A DNA stretch of 9,901 bases from the NCBI GenBank assembly GCA_003529325.1, contig DPVW01000312.1, forward strand, positions 10,945 to 20,845. The letters run 5' to 3'. Positions within the stretch are counted from its first letter, which is position 1, and the number at the start of each line of letters is the position of its first letter. The stretch is from Candidatus Latescibacterota bacterium (GTDB taxonomy: Bacteria; Latescibacterota; UBA2968; UBA8231). The notes below the pieces were generated by a model. The model did no database searches, had not been told where the DNA came from, and saw only the letters and a list, made by a program, of their open reading frames with translations. The translations under genes and the position numbers were made by a program. Positions 5,921 through 9,901 of this stretch are shown piece by piece.

Positions 5921-6574
5921 TTAGCGCCTCACATGGCGCTGCGTGTCGAGCCCCTCGATCTGGGCCCACAGCAGGTCCGCCGCCTGCTGCGCGAGTTGGC
6001 CAGGGGCACCTTCTATTTTTGCCTCCACTTGCTGAGAGTCGGCGCCGACACCGACCGCCACCGACGATCCACGCAGACTCAACACGTCATCGGTCAGTTC
6101 ACACACATAATCGAGTTCCATCTGCTCCGATGGGGAGAGGGTTTGGTCGAAAACAGGCAAGGTGACCTTCCCCAGGATCGGCACATCGCCAAAGACCTCG
6201 ATGATGAGCAAATCGAAGGTTACGTGAAGCGAATCGCCTGCAAGCGTCCAGTCGCCTATCCAGTTTAGATTGGTCCCATCGATTCGGTCCGTATTGGACA
6301 GATCCTCCCCCGCCAGGGCGGCTTGAATCGCCTCCGTTTCGCGCAGGGCCTGCAGGAATTTGCCGCCGACCCGCTGCCTCACCCTCCCTTCCGACTCGAA
6401 GAGATAGGAAACACTGACGAGGTTTGCTACGTCGCTGTCTCCCTCCGTTGATTGCAGATACCATGTGCCAACGAGCATGTCGGCCTTGCTTGCAGTCGGC
6501 GATGTATCGTCATCGCCACAGGCGCCGAGCCCCAGGACCAGCACGAGCCCCGGCACGAATCGTTCAACCTTCAT
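5921..6574 (-). CDS. Putative lipoprotein with lipocalin-like N-terminal region
   Basis: This is a 217-residue protein. A short basic start and hydrophobic stretch (residues 5-18) end in the lipobox Leu-Gly-Ala-Cys with Cys19, followed by Gly and three Asp, so export and lipidation are predicted. After a Ser/Thr/Asp linker, the sequence Met-Leu-Val-Gly-Thr-Trp-Tyr-Leu and alternating polar and hydrophobic strands resemble small lipocalin-like lipoproteins. No catalytic motif is visible. Start ATG 6574 has an AGAGGAG ribosome site 6 nt upstream. The TAA lies 4 bp before the sulfatase start. It could bind a sulfated ligand for its operon partner, but the sequence shows nothing to prove this. 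It is the only clearly exported protein in this operon. Confidence 0.8.
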   Translation of the reverse strand: MKVERFVPGLVLVLGLGACGDDDTSPTASKADMLVGTWYLQSTEGDSDVANLVSVSYLFESEGRVRQRVGGKFLQALRETEAIQAALAGEDLSNTDRIDGTNLNWIGDWTLAGDSLHVTFDLLIIEVFGDVPILGKVTLPVFDQTLSPSEQMELDYVCELTDDVLSLRGSSVAVGVGADSQQVEAKIEGAPGQLAQQAADLLWAQIEGLDTQRHVRR

Positions 6575-6677
6575 CCTGTTCTCCTCTCAGTCATTGGGCA
6601 GATCCTCGGAAATTTCTCTTAATTAAATACCCACCCGAATATCGACCCTCCTCGACTCACGTATATGAAGCGACGTC
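6575..6677. promoter_or_regulatory. Divergent intergenic region
   Basis: This 103-bp gap separates the lipoprotein-sulfatase operon (-) from the K+ channel gene (+) and must carry both promoters. An AT-rich core with TTAATTAA (6619-6626) stands out. TTTAAT on the - strand (6627-6622) is a five-of-six match to a -10 box. No good -35 box is seen at normal spacing in either direction. The strong AGAGGAG Shine-Dalgarno of the lipoprotein is at 6587-6581. Confidence 0.4.
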
Positions 6678-8360
6678 ATGAGGCTCCTCTCCTTCTTTCT
6701 CGACAACCGGACCAGGCGAAGGAATCTCGTCCTCGTCGTCCGATTTCTCGTCGTCTTCGGCCTTCTCGTTTCGGCCTACAGCATCATCTTCCACTCCATC
6801 ATGTCCTATGAAGGGCAGCATTTCAGCTGGTTCACCGGTGTCTATTGGACCCTGACGGTGATGTCGACCCTCGGCTTCGGTGACATCACCTTCGTTAGCG
6901 ACCTGGGTCGTCTCTTCTCGACTGTCGTGTTGTTGTCCGGCTCGATCTTCATGCTCATCCTGCTGCCCTTCATATTTCTGCAGTTTTTCTGGACGCCCTG
7001 GATCGAAGCGCAGAATGCAGCTCGTACCCCACGTCAACTGCCGGGCCACTTCGCCAACCACATCATCATTACACGCTACGATTCTCTGACACGCTCGCTG
7101 ATCGAACGCTTGGAGCAATTCCAATACCGCTACGTGCTCGTCATCGCTGACCCGGACGATGCTGTCCGGCTACACGACGAAGGCTTGAGCGTCATCGCCG
7201 GCGATCTCGACGATCCCGATACCTATTCTCGTGCCCACGTCGACAAGGCGGCGTTGGTGGTGTCCACCTGCAGCGACCAGGTGAGCACCAACATCGCGGT
7301 CACCGTGCGTTCAGTCGACGAAAAAGTGGCGATCGCAGCCATCGCGGACACGCCGGCGTCGGTGGATATCCTTGAACTCGCCGGATGCACACAGGTCCTT
7401 CAGTTGGCCGACATGCTCGGAGAATCCCTGGCCCGCCGTGTCAGCGCCGGTGACGCCCTTGCCCACGTGCTCGGGGAATTCGACGAACTCCTGATCGCCG
7501 AAGCCACGGCCAGCCGAACGCCGTTGGTGGGCAAAAGCCTTGCCGAAGCTGGCCTGAGACGCAACACGGGGGTCACCGTGATCGGTGTGTGGGAACGGGG
7601 CCACTTCCAGGCCGCGCGACCGGAGACTGTCATAGAAGCGGGTACCGTTCTTGTCCTCGCCGCCACTCAACAGCAACTCGATTCGTACAACCAGCTACTG
7701 CGCATCTACAATAAGTCCTTCGAGCCGGTCATCATCATCGGCGCTGGCAGGGTCGGCCTGGCAACAGCTCGGTCCCTCGAACAACGTGATATCGACTACC
7801 GCATCGTCGAGGAGGATCTCTCAAGGCTGGGAGACAACGGAAAATTCATCGGCGGGTCCGCCGCCGAACTCGAGGTCCTGCAGCGCGCCGGCATCGAATC
7901 GGCTCCAGCCGTGGTGATCACCACGCGTGATGACGATACCAACGTGTATCTGGCCATCTACTGCCGGAAACTTCGCCCCGACCTGCAGATCATCGCACGG
8001 GCGAACGACGAACGGAATATCAGCACCCTCCACCGGGCTGGTACCGACTTCGTGATGTCCTATGCCTCCATGGGAGCCAGCGCCATGGCGAATATGCTCA
8101 AGCATAGCACAACGCTGATAATCGCCGAAGGACTGGAGCTCTTTCGCCTGCCTGTACCCGAGGCCCTCACGGGGCGGTCGATCGCCGAGTCCTCCCTGCG
8201 TGCCCTCACCGGATGTACTGTTGTAGCCAGTTGCACCAGTGACGGCATCGAGATCAACCCGGATCCCCTCGCGCCGTTGCCGAAGGGAGGGGATATCATT
8301 CTTATCGGGACCGCCGAGGGCGAACGAAAATTCCTCCAACTCTTCGCTGCTGAAGTATGA
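6678..8360 (+). CDS. Two-TM potassium channel with tandem RCK (TrkA) domains
   Basis: This is a 560-residue inner-membrane protein. TM1 is at about 17-38. The pore loop carries a selectivity filter Thr-Leu-Gly-Phe-Gly-Asp (64-69), where Phe replaces the usual Tyr. TM2 is at about 83-104. The first RCK_N (about 127-245) lacks the glycine-rich nucleotide loop; the strand Ile-Ile-Ile-Thr is followed by Arg-Tyr-Asp-Ser-Leu. A TrkA_C follows at about 262-343. The second RCK_N (about 350-475) has an intact Gly-Ala-Gly-Arg-Val-Gly (355-360) and an acidic Glu-Glu-Asp after strand 2, followed by a second TrkA_C (about 478-560). Such proteins form tetrameric K+ channels gated through an octameric RCK ring by nucleotides or divalent ions. 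Length and order match tandem-RCK prokaryotic channels. The ATG at 6678 has only a weak ribosome site. Its stop overlaps the aldo/keto reductase start as ATGA. Confidence 0.9.
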   Translation: MRLLSFFLDNRTRRRNLVLVVRFLVVFGLLVSAYSIIFHSIMSYEGQHFSWFTGVYWTLTVMSTLGFGDITFVSDLGRLFSTVVLLSGSIFMLILLPFIFLQFFWTPWIEAQNAARTPRQLPGHFANHIIITRYDSLTRSLIERLEQFQYRYVLVIADPDDAVRLHDEGLSVIAGDLDDPDTYSRAHVDKAALVVSTCSDQVSTNIAVTVRSVDEKVAIAAIADTPASVDILELAGCTQVLQLADMLGESLARRVSAGDALAHVLGEFDELLIAEATASRTPLVGKSLAEAGLRRNTGVTVIGVWERGHFQAARPETVIEAGTVLVLAATQQQLDSYNQLLRIYNKSFEPVIIIGAGRVGLATARSLEQRDIDYRIVEEDLSRLGDNGKFIGGSAAELEVLQRAGIESAPAVVITTRDDDTNVYLAIYCRKLRPDLQIIARANDERNISTLHRAGTDFVMSYASMGASAMANMLKHSTTLIIAEGLELFRLPVPEALTGRSIAESSLRALTGCTVVASCTSDGIEINPDPLAPLPKGGDIILIGTAEGERKFLQLFAAEV

Positions 8361-8563
8361 GATATAAACAGTTAGGGAAAACCGGAATAGAGGTGAGTGA
8401 GTATGGTCTCGGCACCTGGGCCATGGGTGGAGGGGCTTACGGGATAACCGATGATGAAGAGTCCATTCGAACCATTCACCGGGCACAGGAACGAGGGGTC
8501 ACTTTCCTCGATACCGCACCTATGTACGGCCACGGGGTTGACGGTAGAACGATCTACGGCTGA
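8357..8563 (+). pseudogene. Aldo/keto reductase, 5' fragment only
   Basis: The 68 residues begin exactly like family members (MRYKQLGKTGIEVSEYGLGT) and continue through Phe-Leu-Asp-Thr-Ala-Pro-Met-Tyr-Gly-His-Gly. This covers the first beta-hairpin, strand 1 and two of the four catalytic residues (Asp51 and Tyr56). Homology stops at about 8535; the last eight residues are not family-like and end in TGA. Intact enzymes have about 300 residues, so the Lys and His of the tetrad and most of the TIM barrel are missing. The ATG overlaps the channel stop (ATGA), as in a coupled operon gene. The 3' end runs 10 bp into the convergent sialidase gene, so the deletion joined the reductase to sequence immediately downstream of the sialidase. 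It is non-functional. Confidence 0.88.
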
Positions 8564-9687
8564 CGAATCCAGTCGGGTAGCTCGCCATCCCCCGTCGCTT
8601 GTCCCTCGAGAACCCACGTAAGGTTGAACCGCGCCACGTGCCCCCCACCGCCGCGCTCCTCGTATTGCAGGTAGATCCATCCCTCGCTCGGCGTGCCGGG
8701 ACGACCGGCCGCCAACGACGAGTAGGCGCTGGGACCAGCGTCGACCAGCCGCTTCACCGGCCAGGTGACGCCGCCGTCCAGACTCGCCCACACGGTCATT
8801 CGCATGCGTTCGTGACTCTCCTCGTCGGCGTTGCTGTAGAGCAGGATGTCGCGACCGGTTATGGGCAGGCGGGTCAAACCGGCGGCCATGCCAAAATGCC
8901 CGTTGTAATTGGCGCCGCGCTTCTCGTCACCGCGGTAGCGAGGACCGTCGGGCAAGCTGCTGTGCACCGCATCCTGCCAGGTGGCGCCACCGTCGTGGCT
9001 GAAGGCGTGCAACCGCTCGTGGTGCAGGGGCGCGCCCTCGGCGAAGCGATGCTGCCTCGAGCTGTAGTAGATGCGACCATCCGCCAACTCGGCCACGCAA
9101 CCCTCACCCGTGCCATCGATGGGAAAAGGGCCACTTGCGTGCCAGGTTCGGCCACGGTCTTCGCTGAAGGTGGCCATGTTGTAGCCGGCACCCTCGACGT
9201 AGACCCGCGCCGGACGCAGTAGACGGCCACGGTGGGCATCGTGTCGTAGCGTGATACCGTGCTCGGAGAAATGCAGCGACGGCACGTGACCGCGTGCGTC
9301 CTCGTCAAACACCGTCTCGTCTGGAGTCCAAGTGCAACCCGTGTCGGCACTGCGATAGACCGTCCGTGGCGCCGTGGAGTTGTCCTTCGGTGGGTGTTCG
9401 GGGTGACCGAAAAACAGGATGTCTCCCGTCACCTCGTCGACCAACGTGCCCCCGGCGTGGATACCGGCACCCACCTCGATCGTGGGGCCCCAGGTGGCAC
9501 CGCCATCCTCGCTTCGACGAACGACGAGATTCTGCGTACCCCACGTGGCCACCACCGTGCCATCGAGGGCGACGACAACATTCGGGAAACGCTCGTCGGC
9601 AAAGATCTTTTGCAACTCCATGTGCGCGTCGCCGAGGAAGGGTTCGAGCGAACCAGTCTCGTCGGGCAGTGCCCTGTCTGCGGTCAT
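8554..9687 (-). CDS. GH33-like exo-alpha-sialidase (BNR/Asp-box propeller)
   Basis: From ATG 9687 this gives 377 residues. Five Asp boxes (Ser-x-Asp-x-Gly-x-Thr-Trp) at 59-66, 113-120, 175-182, 230-237 and 302-309 mark a six-bladed sialidase propeller. Arg33-Phe-Pro-Asn fits the FRIP-type Arg of the triad. Cys-Val-Ala-Glu199-Leu-Ala-Asp-Gly with Arg211 fits the central Glu and Arg. Ser-Ala-Tyr322-Ser-Ser-Leu fits the nucleophilic Tyr. Tyr-Glu343 fits the closing strand. The family hydrolyses terminal sialic acid or related nonulosonates. Start choice: the frame is open to 9810, but that extension overlaps the preceding gene, whereas 9687 lies 10 bp after its TGA; Met at 9621 is an alternative. 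No signal peptide is seen. It probably sits in an operon with the FG-GAP gene, and its stop overlaps the truncated reductase. Confidence 0.85.
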   Translation of the reverse strand: MTADRALPDETGSLEPFLGDAHMELQKIFADERFPNVVVALDGTVVATWGTQNLVVRRSEDGGATWGPTIEVGAGIHAGGTLVDEVTGDILFFGHPEHPPKDNSTAPRTVYRSADTGCTWTPDETVFDEDARGHVPSLHFSEHGITLRHDAHRGRLLRPARVYVEGAGYNMATFSEDRGRTWHASGPFPIDGTGEGCVAELADGRIYYSSRQHRFAEGAPLHHERLHAFSHDGGATWQDAVHSSLPDGPRYRGDEKRGANYNGHFGMAAGLTRLPITGRDILLYSNADEESHERMRMTVWASLDGGVTWPVKRLVDAGPSAYSSLAAGRPGTPSEGWIYLQYEERGGGGHVARFNLTWVLEGQATGDGELPDWIRQP

Positions 9688-9697
9688 CGGTGTCTGC

Positions 9698-9901
9698 TCA
9701 GTAGAGGGTGAAGTTGCGCTCGCTGCCAAGCTCGGTGAATGCCGCATCGGCGGAGCCATTTTCATTACGAAAGACATGGGCCGCATGGGGTGATGTGAGG
9801 ACGACATCACCGCGTCCGTTGCCTGCTATGTTTGCGGGCACGAGGGCGCGCTCATGGGGTTGTTCGGCAGGGAAGCCCTCTGTCGGCAACTGCAGTGTGA
9901 A
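9698..9901 (-). CDS. C-terminus of an FG-GAP/VCBS-repeat protein (partial)
   Basis: This frame enters from the right edge of the window and ends at TGA 9700-9698, giving 67 visible residues. It contains Asn-Ile-Ala-Gly-Asn-Gly-Arg-Gly-Asp-Val-Val-Leu-Thr, the calcium-loop pattern of FG-GAP/VCBS propeller repeats, then Val-Phe-Arg-Asn-Glu-Asn-Gly and a final Asn-Phe-Thr-Leu-Tyr. These proteins are usually large, secreted beta-propellers; the start and signal sequence would lie outside the window. It is directly upstream of the sialidase on the same strand with a 10-bp gap, so the pair is probably co-transcribed. The domain call rests on one repeat and the tail. Confidence 0.7.
   Translation of the reverse strand, partial: FTLQLPTEGFPAEQPHERALVPANIAGNGRGDVVLTSPHAAHVFRNENGSADAAFTELGSERNFTLY

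Noticed and set aside
7821..8486. 221-residue - strand frame opposite the end of the K+ channel
   Set aside because: It is the complement of a clear TrkA/RCK coding sequence, with no plausible product.
9688..9810. Longer sialidase start at 9810
   Set aside because: The extra 41 residues overlap the end of the FG-GAP gene in another frame and are low-complexity (many Ser, Met, Pro and His). ATG 9687 follows that gene's stop by 10 bp.
1..9901. CRISPR arrays, tRNA, rRNA, phage or toxin-antitoxin modules
   Set aside because: No regularly spaced repeats, cloverleaf-like sequence or rRNA signatures were seen. No capsid, integrase or toxin-like proteins are encoded.

Overview
The window reads as a GC-rich bacterial chromosome segment. 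The gene content is a Gfo/Idh/MocA oxidoreductase, a formylglycine-type sulfatase, a GH33-like sialidase, an SGNH hydrolase, an M28 peptidase, an FG-GAP protein and a FlgD-Ig/T9SS-like C-terminal tail. This mix is typical of uncultured glycan-scavenging lineages such as Latescibacterota, Poribacteria or other FCB/PVC-like groups. That placement is inferred from gene content only; there is no rRNA or marker gene to confirm it.

Layout, left to right. (1) + strand: a small basic HTH protein (1-243), then a Gfo/Idh/MocA oxidoreductase with a TTG start (262-1269). (2) - strand: a three-gene cassette of SGNH hydrolase (4043-3021), M28 peptidase (3024-2089, 4-bp overlap) and a ruined nitrilase-family gene (2082 to about 1271). 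A 91-bp MITE-like sequence (1695-1785) sits exactly where the nitrilase homology breaks. (3) 4044-4485 has no intact gene. It holds the C-terminal tail of a lost secreted protein on the - strand and an internally deleted AraC-type regulator on the + strand. (4) - strand: a lipoprotein (6574-5921) followed after 4 bp by an SGSH-like sulfatase (5916-4486). (5) + strand: a two-TM K+ channel with tandem RCK domains (6678-8360), overlapped by a truncated aldo/keto reductase (8357-8563). (6) - strand: the end of an FG-GAP protein that runs in from the right edge, then a sialidase (9687-8554).

Function. Sulfatase, sialidase, SGNH esterase and a sugar-type oxidoreductase together suggest trimming and catabolism of decorated (sulfated or acetylated) glycans. 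However, the genes lie in separate short operons, and none of the enzymes carries a visible signal peptide, so they would act in the cytoplasm. The tandem-RCK channel is an independent ion-homeostasis gene.

The most distinctive aspect is decay. Four gene remnants (nitrilase, FlgD-Ig tail, AraC, aldo/keto reductase) all lie at points where coding strand switches. This suggests the window is a mosaic of cassettes joined by rearrangement or insertion and deletion. I did not find a convincing new defence or biosynthetic system, CRISPR array, tRNA or rRNA.
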